This document shows, in pieces, positions 1 through 11,398 of a stretch of DNA of 64,000 nt. The notes beneath the pieces are model-generated. The model was given only the letters and a program-made list of their open reading frames with translations, made no database searches and was not told the DNA's origin. Each line of letters starts with the position of its first letter. The first letter of the stretch is position 1. Position numbers and translations under genes: made by a program. The DNA is from Actinostola sp. cb2023 (taxonomy: Eukaryota; Cnidaria; Anthozoa; Actiniaria; Actinostolidae): the NCBI GenBank assembly GCA_033675265.1, contig JAUJYZ010001546.1, positions 1,232,501-1,296,500 of the forward strand, given 5' to 3'.

Positions 1-277
1 TTAAAATCTAAGATCTCCTCGATCTGGACTCTTTGAATTCCAAAGGAGAATTTGGATTTGGATCACAAGGACGTTTCCAAGCGACAATTGCTTAACCACT
101 TAACCCTAGCCTACTTTGCAGCCGTTCTTTGTTTCGGGATCCCTGTGCAAAGATTATGGCTGCAAAGGAGGCTATACCCCAACCCAAAATGGAATCTAAA
201 TCTTACTATATTTAAGAAGTATTGTACCGGCGAGTTCATCAAGCCTAAAGTTATCTTTATTCTATTTGTGACTACAG

Positions 278-571
278 AAATGGGCTGATGGTGGCTTGAC
301 CAACAATCTCCCCATTCCTCCATTTGGTCACACATTGTTAATATCACCATTCAGCGGCAAAAATAATCACATATGTCCAGAAGATGAATCGCAGGGAATT
401 ACAGACATAACTTTTCATAACATGAATATATATGTAAATAGAGAAAACTTACAACGAGAGCTACAGATATTTATTCCACCGAAGCGAGGGGGAATAGAGA
501 TTATACAAAAAAGATACGATGATACATTAAGGTTTTTACAGCGAGAGAAATTGTGTGATTACTCTCCATGA
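278..571 (+). CDS. Patatin-like phospholipase (PNPLA family), terminal exon, copy 1 (partial gene)
   Basis: This is the last coding exon of a PNPLA2/ATGL-type lipid hydrolase; the rest of the gene lies left of the window. An AG acceptor ends at 277 and the frame runs 97 codons to TGA at 569-571. The translation opens with KWADGGLTNNLP: the DGG motif holds the Asp of the patatin Ser-Asp dyad. It continues with ISPFSG, then a CP-containing segment, an asparagine-rich stretch and a C-terminal DDTLRFLQRE, which matches the family order (DGG, SPFSG, ICP, then YRDxLRFL). The GxSxG serine half is not in the window. The protein ends soon after LRFL, so it lacks the long C-terminal tail of vertebrate PNPLA2. 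Bases 1-277 are probably intron; I found no convincing upstream exon there. The family assignment is from motif recall, and the exact paralogue is not determined. Confidence 0.8.
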   Translation, partial: KWADGGLTNNLPIPPFGHTLLISPFSGKNNHICPEDESQGITDITFHNMNIYVNRENLQRELQIFIPPKRGGIEIIQKRYDDTLRFLQREKLCDYSP

Positions 572-1009
572 CAGTGGTGTAATATTGTAGCTTTTGTTGT
601 TGTTAGTAATATTGTTTATAAAGTAATCACACGTCGTGTCGAGTAAAATTAAGGATTTTAAAATTTCACACAACTTTGCTCAGACAATTTTGTCATAACT
701 TTGAAAACACAAGTGAAATATTATTAATCCTTAATTAATGCTACAAGCAATGTTAACTACATGTATGTGATTAGGTACTTGTTTATATTTATTTAATGTT
801 CTCACCACTTTGATACAAAATGGCATCATAAAAACATTATAACAATAATATCCGAATGACCAACAAGTGCACAAATTGAATCTTGTAAACTTGTACTCCG
901 ACTGTCAGAGGAGTTGCAAATCAATGGGAGTTAGAGTTAACAGGGGCCACAGTAGAGTGCATGAAGCAAATCACATGCAGTTCTAATTAGTGGGAATTTC
1001 AAGTATCAG
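572..1009. other. Non-coding 3' flank of the first PNPLA exon
   Basis: No exon, RNA gene or clear repeat is visible. The stretch is AT-rich. If the first exon is a true gene end, its 3' UTR lies here; no clean AATAAA directly after the stop was seen. Confidence 0.4.
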
Positions 1010-1013
1010 AATA

Positions 1014-1229
1014 CTCCAGTTTCGAGCTGTTAATTAAGATACCGCTGTACGCCTTGACAGAATTAAGACGCATTTGCTCAGCCTTAGCCTCAATTCAGGA
1101 AATTGAACAATAGAAACCTTTTTTAATTTCACAGATTATTCTCTGGATTGAGGCTTTTTAGGCTGTGTAAATGTATCTTCTGTCAAGCAGTACACGTACA
1201 GTACAGCAGTGTTAAACTCGAAACTGGAG
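1014..1229. mobile_element. TA-flanked MITE with CTCCAGTTTCGAG inverted termini
   Basis: The ends CTCCAGTTTCGAG and CTCGAAACTGGAG are perfect inverted repeats, each flanked by TA (1012-1013 and 1230-1231), as expected for Tc1/mariner-type insertion. The interior also folds back (two diverged copies of a GACAGAA..GCGCATTTG-like segment). There is no transposase. A degraded relative lies at about 15480-15660. Confidence 0.7.
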
Positions 1230-1579
1230 TATTGAACCATTTTGTTGGGGCTATGTAGTGAATTAATTATAGTTTCTTATGCACAAAGAATCAAATAGGT
1301 AAAATTAATTAAATACTTGAATAATAATTAGATTTTCAACTTTTGATTAGAGTACAGACACTATACACCCATGCATGGAACAGTCACAAAGTTTTTTAGG
1401 GTTCATAGGCCCATACCTAGACCAAAACGTTTACTGAGGCAGACTTGGTTGATGTCATCATAATAAAGAATCAGATGTATGCTTACCGGTGGGCAAGCTC
1501 TGGACAGGGTTATCAACTCTCAATCATTATTGCCTTGGTGGCCACTATGAGGGGAATATATAATGCCATATACAGCTAC

Positions 1580-1640
1580 AAACTGATTTAACTCCCAAAA
1601 GCCTTTCGACCTTATGGTCCTCGTCAGTGGTGACAGTGAA
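1580..1640 (-). repeat. Retroelement-like module with CTGACGA-stem-GAAA core
   Basis: Read on the minus strand, the segment has CTGACGAG, a stem GACC/GGTC with an ATAA loop, then GAAAGGC. The same layout with different stem bases occurs at 31268-31300 (+) and 28931-28975 (-). It resembles the hammerhead-like modules known from Penelope-like elements. No coding part of such an element is recognisable nearby. Confidence 0.35.
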
Positions 1641-1679
1641 ATGAATACAGTGGCAGTGTGCACACCCATGAAGGGATCA

Positions 1680-2134
1680 TTCGGAGGGGGAGGGATGGGT
1701 GAGAAATTAGGGGTCCCGTGTTGAGTGAAATGTAAGGGTCCTGAATTTTGAAATAAGTTTTAATAGGGGAGGGAGCAGGGGCAGATCTAGAGATTTTGAA
1801 AAGGGGGTGCACCACTAAGGGGCCATAAGGCCCCTTCTGCTAGGGGGTGTGGGGGCATGCCCCCCCTCCCCCCAAAAAAAATTTGAAATCTAGAAGCTCG
1901 AAAATGCAATTTCCATGCATTCTGGGCATCAAATGGTGGGGAAACAGGAGCAAATATGTATCGGGCCCAACTCAAAGGGGGGGGCACCGGCCCCCATGCC
2001 CCCCCTTGGATCCGCCCCTGGGGAGGAGGGATTGGAAAAATTTCCCAGTGTATTAGATCCTTACAAGTTTGCCTAATGAGGACCTTAAAATATGGAATTC
2101 ATTAATTTCTCACCCATCCCTCCCTCCCCCTTCC
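1680..2134. mobile_element. Degenerate palindromic element interrupted by a second element
   Basis: The left arm (GGAGGGGGAGGGATGGGTG and following GAGAAATTA) recurs inverted at about 2105-2133. The arms are diverged further in. The centre is occupied by the CAGGGGC element at 1776-2020, so this is a nested insertion. Confidence 0.5.
1776..2020. mobile_element. hAT-like non-autonomous element with CAGGGGCRGATC ends
   Basis: The left end CAGGGGCAGATCT and the right end GGATCCGCCCCTG are inverted. The interior is very G/C-skewed, with a GGGGGCATGCCCCCC palindrome. The flanks look like an imperfect 8-bp duplication (GGGAGGGA/GGGAGGAG). CAGGGGC termini and an 8-bp duplication fit hAT-type elements. 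There is no transposase. Family membership is an inference. Confidence 0.5.
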
Positions 2135-2742
2135 ATTAATAATGAACGCTCTAAATGTAAAGCAGTGTGGAAAGAATACAAAAGGTTTGATGATATTCTG
2201 ATTGAATTATAACTGCTATTTATTTTGCACACTTTTAGTGTTTGCCCTCTAACAATTTTGAATAACAATAATAATAACTTAATTTTCAAACAATTAGAAT
2301 TATATTATCACTTCTTTCATATCTTAATCATTTAGTACTAGCTATAATTGAATATAATAAAAGTTATTCTTTAAATTGAGTGAGATTTGGAAATGCACGT
2401 GGAAATGACAAGTAGTACATAACCTATTTAGAAGGCCCTATTAAATAAAGGGGAGTCAAGTGGGAATGGGATTACAGCATTTTTCATATTACGAACTCGA
2501 CCTTGAGTGAAAGCCAGCCAATCCCGAGTGTAGTGCGCAATCTTTGAAAACATTGACTCAAATTGTTCAACATTTAACGAAAATACATCTCATTCCTCCG
2601 TTGGAGAGTGTTAGAAGTTTGATAAGCCAAAATAAACAATGAAAACAGCTGTAAGAAAGAAAGGGAATAACCTTCCCACCCTTTCCTAAGGCTGGCTATA
2701 AAAGCTTGAACCAATCAGCTGGAGAGAGAAATCGAAAATAAT

Positions 2743-3050
2743 ATATGCACCTTTTCGTAGTTTCCCAGAATGCTTCATGATTCTGCGCGCGCAAGCGAGG
2801 TCAGGGATAAAAATATTTAGAATTGATCGTGTATTGAGGAAAATATGACTACTGTAACTAATCAAGAGCAGGAAAAACTATTTTCTTTGCTAGAGAATTT
2901 GCATCTATCTTTGTAATTCTTCTTACGCACTTTTAACTGAATTTCTTCATTCTCTCTTAATATTTTCGATCTATTTTGTACCCTGATCTCGCGATCGCTT
3001 GATCGCGCAGAATCCTGAAGCATTCTGGGAAACTACGAAAAGGTGCATAT
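2743..3050. mobile_element. MITE with about 43-bp inverted termini (ATATGCACCTTTTCGTAG)
   Basis: The first 43 bases, running through TTTCCCAGAATGCTTCATG to a CGCGC stretch, recur inverted at the right end with a few differences. The centre is AT-rich without an ORF. It lies about 115 bp before the second PNPLA exon. Confidence 0.7.
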
Positions 3051-3165
3051 CAATATCTATGAAATAGGGACAATTATATTGTACTGTCCAAGCAGAAGCC
3101 CATATTTAGAAGAAGGCTTCTGTTTATGAATCTTATATCGAGCTGATGCTTTTCTCACCCTACAG

Positions 3166-3453
3166 AAATGGTTCGACGGTGGATTTACAGACAATCTACC
3201 CACCCCTCCTCCCCAAGGAAAAACAATCCTGGTCTCGCCCTTCAGTGGTAACAGTGACATATGTCCACGTGACTTGTCTCGGCCTCTATCGGAGTTTTAC
3301 TGGCGAAAGATGCATGTATTAGTGAACAAAGAAAATGCTAGAAGAAGCTTGAATATCCTATACCCTCCAAGGGATACTCATATTGATAGGATATACACTG
3401 CAGGGTTTGACGATACAATGAGATATATACAGGAAAACGGAATCACAGGATAA
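3166..3453 (+). CDS. Patatin-like phospholipase (PNPLA family), terminal exon, copy 2
   Basis: This is a second PNPLA-type last exon in the same orientation and starting at the same codon position as copy 1. A pyrimidine-rich tract and AG acceptor end at 3165, followed by 95 codons and TAA at 3451-3453. It begins KWFDGGFTDNLPTPP, keeps the catalytic DGG, then LVSPFSG, DICPRD and a C-terminal FDDTMRYIQE. The paralogue at 278-571 aligns along its whole length, with clear sequence divergence. No GxGxxG or GxSxG exon occurs between the two copies, so this may be an alternative terminal exon of the same gene, or the remnant of a tandem gene copy that lost its 5' exons. AATAAA follows the stop by 18 nt. 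Confidence 0.75.
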   Translation, partial: KWFDGGFTDNLPTPPPQGKTILVSPFSGNSDICPRDLSRPLSEFYWRKMHVLVNKENARRSLNILYPPRDTHIDRIYTAGFDDTMRYIQENGITG

Positions 3454-3471
3454 AACACGGACACACCTTAC

Positions 3472-3477
3472 AATAAA
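3472..3477 (+). promoter_or_regulatory. Polyadenylation signal AATAAA of the second PNPLA exon
   Basis: Canonical hexamer 18 nt after the TAA of the exon at 3166-3453. It supports that exon being a real transcript end. A MITE begins immediately after it at 3480. Confidence 0.5.
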
Positions 3478-3479
3478 AT

Positions 3480-3636
3480 GAGTCGTTTTCTTATGAGTGG
3501 GAAGTAGTTACGGTACTCTTCGTGCCGTGTCGAACAATTCTGATTGGTTGAGCAATGATTTTGCGCGCTGTGATTGGTTGAATTGGTTGGTTGATCTTTG
3601 ATTCCGTCGTGACCGTAACTCCTCCGAAAACGACTC
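3480..3636. mobile_element. GAGTCGTTTTC-family MITE, copy 1
   Basis: The ends GAGTCGTTTTC and GAAAACGACTC are inverted. The subterminal GTTACGGTAC recurs inverted as GTGACCGTAAC. The same family is found near 30448-30785, 38372-38601 and 54268-54868. Confidence 0.7.
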
Positions 3637-5040
3637 AAATCAAATCCGCATTACAAAACTGACCAGCATTTGATGATAAAGATCACTCAGTGCGTTATAA
3701 TAATTATTTCGTCGAATTTTCTACTGAAATTTGCAATTTTCTTTCAGTCTTTCATTTTCCCCCTTTCTTTCATTTCATATCAATCAATCAATTCAACTTT
3801 ATTTCATCATTCCTCCCAGCTCTCAATTAAAGGGTAACTGAAGACAACATTTATTTTCGCAAGAAAGTTAGATATTCCTTGTACTAGCATTACTTGAGTA
3901 TTATTTTTTGCAAATCTTTCATAATTTACGTTCTATATGGAATATCAGCGATCCGCCATTTTGCCGTTTTACCGTCGGCTCAGATCTTTTTGTTTGTGAC
4001 GTCGTTTTAGGGGAATATTAAAATCCGTTCACAACATTCTCTCGGGTACAGGAAAAGACAATGTACTTATAATTACTCTATATTGTGACTGCACTTTCCC
4101 TTGGGATAGGTGACGTCTATTATGGGGAATAATTACTGAAGTGAGCCGCGATCATTTCAGCGGTTATCTATGTCTTTTTACTCGGGCCCAGGCCGCAGGC
4201 CGCCCGAGTTAGAAAATGCGGATTTCGGTAGTAGTAGTAGTAGTAGTAGTTTTGTTCGGCTTCAAAATGACGAGTATGCGACGTATTTAATCGTATCCGG
4301 AGTTTCAAGATTACTCCGCAGATTTGAAAAGATAAAGGAGACACAGGACTCAAGTAGATTATGAATCTTAGTTTTGAAAGCAGCTGTAGATCTTCAAGCT
4401 ATTAAAAGGTCAGGATTCTAGTTCATCGTTCAATGACTAGAAGTGGTAAAAGGACTAGAAGCTCGCTTAAAATATATTTTTTTTAAAACAAACGCGAGGC
4501 CGTTATCGGAACCATCTGACCTATGCAACCTCAAGACGTATCATGTTCGTACTCACCGGACTAATAGTCTCCCTCGTCACTCAACTGTCACTGATTGTCA
4601 TGACGTCAGAGAAATTATATTGTATTGAAGAAGATGTCCTTGTTTTATTCGACGTTCGAACCGTAACTCGAACCCGAACTCGATTCCAAACTCGACGTTT
4701 CGGGATCTGAAGCTAGAGAGGGGGCCTTTACACAAACTCATCAAAATCAAATCAATTGAACTCAAAGTCAAAAGGTAATCAAATGAACTCAAAGGCAAAT
4801 CAAATGAACTCGACACATACATGTATATACATAGTCTCCCTCGTCACGCAACTGTCAGTCATTGTCAGGTCTCTCCTCGCGCAGCTGACATTGTCCTTGT
4901 TCTTCAACCAACTGGCATTCATTTTCAAGTACTTCCTCGAACAACTGACATTTTCCTTTTCACAATGCCCGAGTGAACGCTCATTGAGCGTCTTGTTACA
5001 ATTAAAACTCAAGTTTCTTCTTCATAAAATAAAAACAATA
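3637..5040. other. Intergenic DNA without a recognised gene
   Basis: There are only short ORFs with no familiar motif. Visible structure is a short (TAG)n run at about 4228-4250, a GC palindrome (GGGCCCAGGCCGCAGGCCGCCC region) at 4184-4205, and short direct repeats of TCAAATGAACTCAAAG at 4745-4810. Confidence 0.5.
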
Positions 5041-5221
5041 GACCAAATCGGCTAACGCAATGTTGTACCCAATTCAGATCTTTTGGGAATGCGGTTCTTT
5101 GTCTGTTATATTTCGATTTCAATAGATCATTGACATGGAAATGTTTGGAACAAAAAGCTCTTATTCCCAAAGGTTTTGAATTGGGATAAAGAATGTAAAC
5201 ATTGCGTTAGCCGAATAGGTC
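5041..5221. mobile_element. TA-flanked MITE (GACCAAATCGGCTAACGC ends)
   Basis: The left end GACCAAATCGGCTAACGCAA recurs inverted at the right end (TTGCGTTAGCCGAATAGGTC), flanked by TA on both sides. The second half of each arm (CCCAATTC, AAAGAGC-like) also pairs. No ORF. Confidence 0.7.
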
Positions 5222-6710
5222 TATTGAAAATTATTTCAGAAAATGATTTTACACAAAATTCTCTGTGTTTTTATCGAAAAATAAATTTAGGCTACAGTTC
5301 TCCTTTAGCTGTCAACCTGGGGATTTTCTGCTCAGACAAATTCCATACTGAATGACTTTCATCAACCATTAAGATATGGTTACGCGATAACCATTAATAT
5401 TTTACTCAAACCGAAACCAGACCGAATCTCCCATTAGCTAAGCAAACGAAAAATGGAGTCCGAATTTAGTTGAGTAAAAGCTTGCCTCCTTGCTTCTATA
5501 TATGGAATTCCTTCCCGACGAAAAGACGAATCGGGATAATAGGTCATGTCATAAGTCTAGAGTTTTCAAGATTTCTGGAATTCTGGAATTCTGAGACACG
5601 CCAACTGACAAAGTGGTGAACGAAAAAGACATAAAATATGCGATATTGAAGACGACATCGAAAACAACATCGACCCCCTAGACAAACGGAAGCTTATTAC
5701 GCTAAATATTGATATTAAACTGCATGACAAAAATATAATCTTAATTGGGGTTCATGATTATTTCATCAAGCGTGAATTGATCAGCAGCACTTTCCCATCC
5801 AAGTCTGTTATATGCAATAGAGTGTCTGTAGAGACTTTCCCGAACTAATCAGTTTTTCACACGTATTTTTGTCGATCATAGAATAACCTGAGTTTCAGGC
5901 TCGTAAAAGGAAAGGGAGAGGAGGAGAGGAAAGGGAGCAAATGTTGGCCCAAAATGCAGACGTGTTTGGACAACATTTCTCCCCTTCCGCCAACCAATTA
6001 AGAACTCATCAGGGGGGCTCTATGACTACTTAAATTCCTAGAACTCGAAATTTTCGTTGCTCGTGTCTAGTGCATGATCTTTAATGTTTCTTTCTTCCAT
6101 CGCCGTAATGTCTAATGGGCTGAGTTGAGCACTGAGAGTGTATTTTAATAGTGATTGAAATATACAACTTCCGGTGACCAAATCAATGAGTCACCGGAAA
6201 TGACGACATCAGTCCAAATGAAACCGGGAAGGCAATTTTCAAGTAAACAGTTTTGTTACAACTGTTATCGGTAAGACAAGTAGTGACATGTCAGGGGCCG
6301 TCTCCGGTACCTGATCCCAAGTGAGTATGTCACTTACGTACATTATATTAACTCTGGTCTGTATTGGTCTATAGAGTCTGCGGGTATATCCGGGGGTATA
6401 TGTCTAAACAAGTTCCGTCTATTATTTGCACGAAAAACATTGATATTGCGGATACAATTTTGCTCGATTTTTTCCCTTCGACTTTCTATTGAATCAACGC
6501 AGCTCAAATGAGTATATCGGAGGGATTCCATCAAAGTTGAACAAAGTTCTTTTGCTTTTGCAAGCCGAAATGTCTACAGTAAAGTGCGTCCATGCGCTAG
6601 AACTGCAAGAGTTATATTTGATGGTCAAAATGGGTAAAACAGTTGGGAGGGGAGGACGGATAGTAGAGGGATTTAGACGCAGCTTAGTAAAGACATGCAA
6701 CTGAAATAAA
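5222..6710. other. Intergenic DNA without a recognised gene
   Basis: I see no exon, RNA gene or transposon end that I can support here. Confidence 0.4.
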
Positions 6711-6780
6711 TTTGTGTTACGCATAAAAGCCGATTTAATTCAATTGAATTTAATAAACCGGCTTTTATACGTAACACAAC
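6711..6780. repeat. Short hairpin with 28-30 bp arms
   Basis: TTGTGTTACGCATAAAAGCC is inverted as GGCTTTTATACGTAACACAA, separated by an AATTCAATTGAATT-type centre. This is a small foldback, probably a deleted MITE. Confidence 0.6.
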
Positions 6781-6899
6781 TACAATTACCCGTGCGTGAA
6801 CACTTCACGAAACAACACTGCAGCTATCTTCACAGCAAGAAAAGAAACATTGATAACAGAACTGATATTAACGCTATACAAAAAAAAAAGGAGATCAGA

Positions 6900-8887
6900 G
6901 TATCAACCGGAAATCGTAGTGCATGATTAGATATGCGTGAAGACCCACGTGATCTATGCTCGCGGGCTCGTGATCTTATGTCTCTTCCACCGCGCCCCTT
7001 CACAGTCCTCTTTCTTGCAGCGTACTGACGAGAAGTGTGGTGTATCTGTGCGGATTTCAACCTTGTTCTAACTCCAAATTCCACGTGAGTTTTCCACTGG
7101 TATCCTCATTAGTTTGTGTCTTGACAGAGGGTAGGATCGAAAGTAGTCGTTTCAGCGCATTAGCTGCGATATTTAGCGTGTATCGCTTGGCCTAAATGTC
7201 GAATCGTTGCATTTCCGTAGCCCCAACGCCATTCGCTTTCGCAATGCTTGTGCGCTCTTGGCTTCAAAGTTGTTCCACACATTCTCAGCTCGCGAAGCTA
7301 ACTTTGCGTTGTGATGCTTGTTTCGAGCTGTAGATCTCTCGGTGTAGAGGTTTTGGGGGTGTGTTGGGTTTCAGTTATGGTAAAGTCGGCGAATTTGAGG
7401 AAGCCCACACGAGAGCTATAGATGTAGTTGTCGTGGCCTTCCAAGGATTGCCGTTGAATAGAATATTTAACATTCTCAGTTAGACTCTCCTTCTATCTTG
7501 CGAAAACCTAATAATTTGCATGAATTGAAAGTCTTTCACCCGAGATGGAACGTGGACGAGTATAAAGAGTGATGGAAGACTGTAGACCGAAGATGGCGTA
7601 CGTTCAGCAAACGAAGCTGGCTTAGAATTTTGTAGGCAGACAGGACTTTGATTTGCTCTGGGAACACGAAATTCTTCATTCTAAAGGCCAATTTTCGCTT
7701 ATGACAGCGACGTACATTGTACAAACTATGTTGTGTACAGAAATTGATGTTTTGAAGGGGAATTTGACTTTTTATGGTTGGTGGTGGTTCTTGTACAAGT
7801 TTACAGCAACCGAAACTTGTTGAATGTGTGGTCTTGGATCACTGAAGGAATGCAAACTCTTTATTGACACAAGTATTTCACGGCTTTGAACTTTTAGATA
7901 TTTTAAAATTGATCCGAAAAGTTGCAATTGGTCTCTTGGGTATTCGAATGCAATTGCATTTGACTGGCTTTCTCGCCTCGAGTCAATACAAATGCATTGA
8001 ATTGGCTTTCGCGATCATGTACATTACTGACATGCACTTGTATTCGATCGTGTTTCTTTCTACTATTGAACGGTCGACATAGAATTTAGATAAGTTAGAT
8101 TTACTCATATTTATCCCCCTCCATATTACTAATAGATTTGCCGAATTTTTATATTGAAGAAATTCATTCACGTTTAATTTAAATAATTTATCTCTGACAT
8201 TGCATTTGTCACTTTTAAAAATGTGTTGTTCAACAATCTGTTTGATCTTGTCGAGAAGTTGTTGATAAACATTTTGGTTGGATGGCTGTTGTGTTGTATT
8301 CCGATATCAGTTTATCTGGTTAGCTAGTAATGATGTAACGTGTACATTAGATTTGAATATACAACCATAAAACGTTCTAATTATTGCTACAAAGTTATCA
8401 GGGGAATTTATTTACAAAGTTTGGAGAATTTCATCACTGTTTAGCTAAACTGGGTTTTTCTAGCTTCTATAATCTGAAAGCATCTAATTTCACAAGAATC
8501 AAACTATCTGGTATTGTCGGCTCGCAGCGAAACTAATCTTGACGGAGTTCCTGTGTTGATGTGTCAGAGTGGGTCCTGGGCTCTTATAACCAGTTTCAAA
8601 TACGATTTTGGATTGTTTTCACAATGATTTTTGTGAGTATGCAGTATTTTTGTACAGAGGCAATGGTAGTCAATTCTTGCGCGCTCAGACCATGATGCTC
8701 AAGTGATCCTTGTGCTTCTTGTCATTTCCCTCGTATTTTGCATCGATTCAAGGGAGGTAAGTCTTCCTTTTTTAGTCTATAAATTATCATGTCAAATTTT
8801 TGAAATACAACTTTATTCATTACTGGAAGCATTCAACAGGGTCACAGACGATTTAGTGACATTTCCAGGGGAAGACAATGTTCTTTT
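6900..8887. other. Non-coding stretch; possible profilin 5' region
   Basis: No coding exon is recognised. The 6940-7085 part is richer in CpG and pyrimidine tracts than its surroundings and contains a plausible donor (CCAC|GTGAGT at about 7084). This would fit a non-coding first exon for profilin, whose start codon at 11399 lies just after an AG at 11392. That is speculation without transcript data. Confidence 0.25.
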
Positions 8888-9245
8888 ATGAGTTTTCAGC
8901 ACTCTTGTGTAGTTACGTCAATCACCGATCTGCTAGTGACCTATCTACCTGATCAAGCTCGTTGTTCTTCGCCAAACCAATCGCCATAAATCATTGTGGC
9001 CATGCCATACTGAATCAAACAAATCGCTTGTTGTAAATTCAAGTACAAGATGTCTCCCTTGATCAAGATTTGAATATGATTTTGAAAACAGAAGAATTTC
9101 ATGCAATAATTCATTGATATTACCAGGGAGGTGTGAGGGAGATGGAGATGCAACTGAATAAATTACCCAGTTTTCACACCACAATCCTCCGTACGCTCTA
9201 GCGATAATCGAATTTTGTAAGCCTGAGTGATTCGCATTCACATAT

Positions 9246-9295
9246 GTGGCTACTATAGAAACAGCCTCATATGTGGCTACTATAGAAACAGCCTG
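9246..9295. repeat. Tandem duplication, two units of about 27 bp
   Basis: ATATGTGGCTACTATAGAAA followed by CAGCCTC/G is present twice in direct tandem. Confidence 0.7.
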
Positions 9296-9896
9296 AAACC
9301 AACATTGAGAACGGAAAGATGGCTGACGATCTTATTGATTTTAGATGTCGACAATTTCGACTTTGATTACTTTGATTAGATTTGGGAATACGAGTCTGAT
9401 GAGGGGGAGAGTAGTTATCAGTTGGCCGGATTTGGAACACGTAGGAGATGCTAGAAACTTTCAACCAACAAGTCTTGAAGACCTTCGATCGCTACTGATT
9501 TTGCGAAGTCTAAAACTAGTAATGGCTACATTCCTATAGATTGTATAGCAATAAAAACTCCATGTGTACACGCACATATGACAAACGATCGCTGCAAACA
9601 TTCAAACACAAGTCTAGAGTCTTCCAGACATTTATGAACTCCTTCCAAGAGAAATATAGCCGATGTACATATAGCAACGACCGCATTAACAACCCTGCAT
9701 TTAAATTTGCATTTTTGCATCTTGCTGAAATTAGTTCCATTTTGCACACGTTTTTAGAATTTAACAGGTCTGACCATTCAAAAAGGACAATTTCATTATT
9801 TGGAGTTCAATTTCCATCACATACAATTGTTCAAAATTACTGTTTTGTAGTTTTTCATTTATTCAATCTTGCAAACAAATAGCACAATTTTTGATA

Positions 9897-10072
9897 TATA
9901 TCTCAGGACACATAAATTTATGTGTTTTAGCCTACCGGGTACACATATAGTACATTTATATCTCAGGACACATAAATTTATGTGTTTTAGCCTACACATA
10001 TAGTACATTTTTATCTCAGGACACATAAATTTATGTGTTTTAGCCTATAAATGTATGTGTTTTAGCCTATAA
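9897..10072. repeat. Tandem repeat, about three units of 45-60 bp
   Basis: The unit contains TCTCAGGACACATAAATTTA then TGTGTTTTAGCCTA and CACATATAGTACATT. The ACATAAATTTATGT core is itself palindromic. The third unit ends in a shortened extra TGTGTTTTAGCCTATAAA copy. Confidence 0.75.
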
Positions 10073-10438
10073 ACAAAAACTTGAATGGTCCTTTTCAGTA
10101 GAAAAATCTGCATAAATTCATATTTATGAACAGATTTTGCAAAAAAATTATAATATGCAAAAATGCAAATTTAAATGCAGGGTTGTTATTGTATTGTATT
10201 CCCCCATGGGACATTTCATTCAAAAAGACAAAGGAGTCATTAACAGTTGGTCGTAGCAAGGATTGTTATTTCACTCTTACGGCTTTCCACCAATCAGAGC
10301 GAACTATTGGATCATTAGCATACAAGTTGCGTCTCCATCTCCCTCGCACCTCCCTGATATTACATTTGATTGACTGTAGAAGTTAATACCATTGTAGAAC
10401 TGGACGTGGCTGAGCACAAGAGTGCTGAAAAATTGTTA

Positions 10439-11391
10439 AAAGGACGACTATACATTGTCTTGTGGATTAATTTATGCTTCCAGCAATGAATAAGATAGAT
10501 AGATAACCTTGGAGTCCTTTTAATTATTTCAACATGAGAATGGGCTTGAAGTTTGTTAGGTCGTGCAGAAGTAACTGTAATTATATATCATATATAATAA
10601 TCACTTGCCTTCCTTGAATGGATGCAAAATACGAGGAAAATACGAAATGTCAAGACTCGACCAACAGGCTAAACATAGTACTTGAGCAAATCTATTGCAT
10701 GCATAATCTATCCCGGCCCATTGCCTTATGGGAAAATTAAGAACCAGAGTGAATGCGGCATTAGATTTAAACTGTCTCAGACAATGGTTCTTTGAGAGTA
10801 CAAACTTCAGGAATTAATATTGTATTTTACTAGATATAGTATTGCACAGTGCTTGAAAGAATTTAAAATATGATATCTTGATTATGCTGAAGTCTGAGGA
10901 GTGATTTTTACTTTGTCAGAAATGTCAGTCTTTGACCTTATGAAAAAAACATTCATTTATAGTAGAGTTAGAGTATTACCGGTAGTCTCGATTTTGTTGT
11001 ACACGAAACAAATATGTACATCTGTAGGCAATGCCATGGCGGTCTTCGTGGAATTTCTCTATTCCAAAGAGCTTCGACACCTCCACTAAGATTTTATTAT
11101 TGACAGAGCTATTATTTAAGGTTTTCATTCATATATTCATTCTAAGGCCTCTTTAAATTTGGTTTTGTTTCCAATAAGAACTTGCGCTGTATCATGTGCA
11201 TCCACTATGTTTTGTTTGGCTTTTGGGTGCAATGCAAAGCATGAGAACGAGGCACACCTAAGTGTTTTACTGGTTTGGGCTGGCCTTGAGTCTTGTGCAG
11301 AATTTTTAACAACTTTTATCAGGTGGCTGGTCAGGAATGGGGGATTTTGTTTGATTTCTAACTGTATTTGTGGTGTTTACAGGTCAGATCA
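10439..11391. other. Non-coding DNA upstream of profilin
   Basis: AT-rich sequence without a recognised coding exon. It is either promoter, 5' UTR or 5' intron of profilin. The TTTACAG ending at 11391 directly before the start-codon exon looks like a splice acceptor, which suggests at least one upstream non-coding exon. Confidence 0.35.
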
Positions 11392-11398
11392 TCTCATC

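Larger units (their letters stand above)
8888..10438. mobile_element. Large compound foldback region
   Basis: TTTTCAGCACTCTTGTG near 8893 recurs inverted near 10420. Further in, GGGAGGTGTGAGGGAGATGG (about 9125) recurs inverted near 10340, and a GCAAAAATGCAAATTTAAAT segment near 9690-9720 recurs inverted near 10155-10180. Spacing between arms is uneven, so the element has been expanded by nested insertions. No transposase is recognised. Confidence 0.55.
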
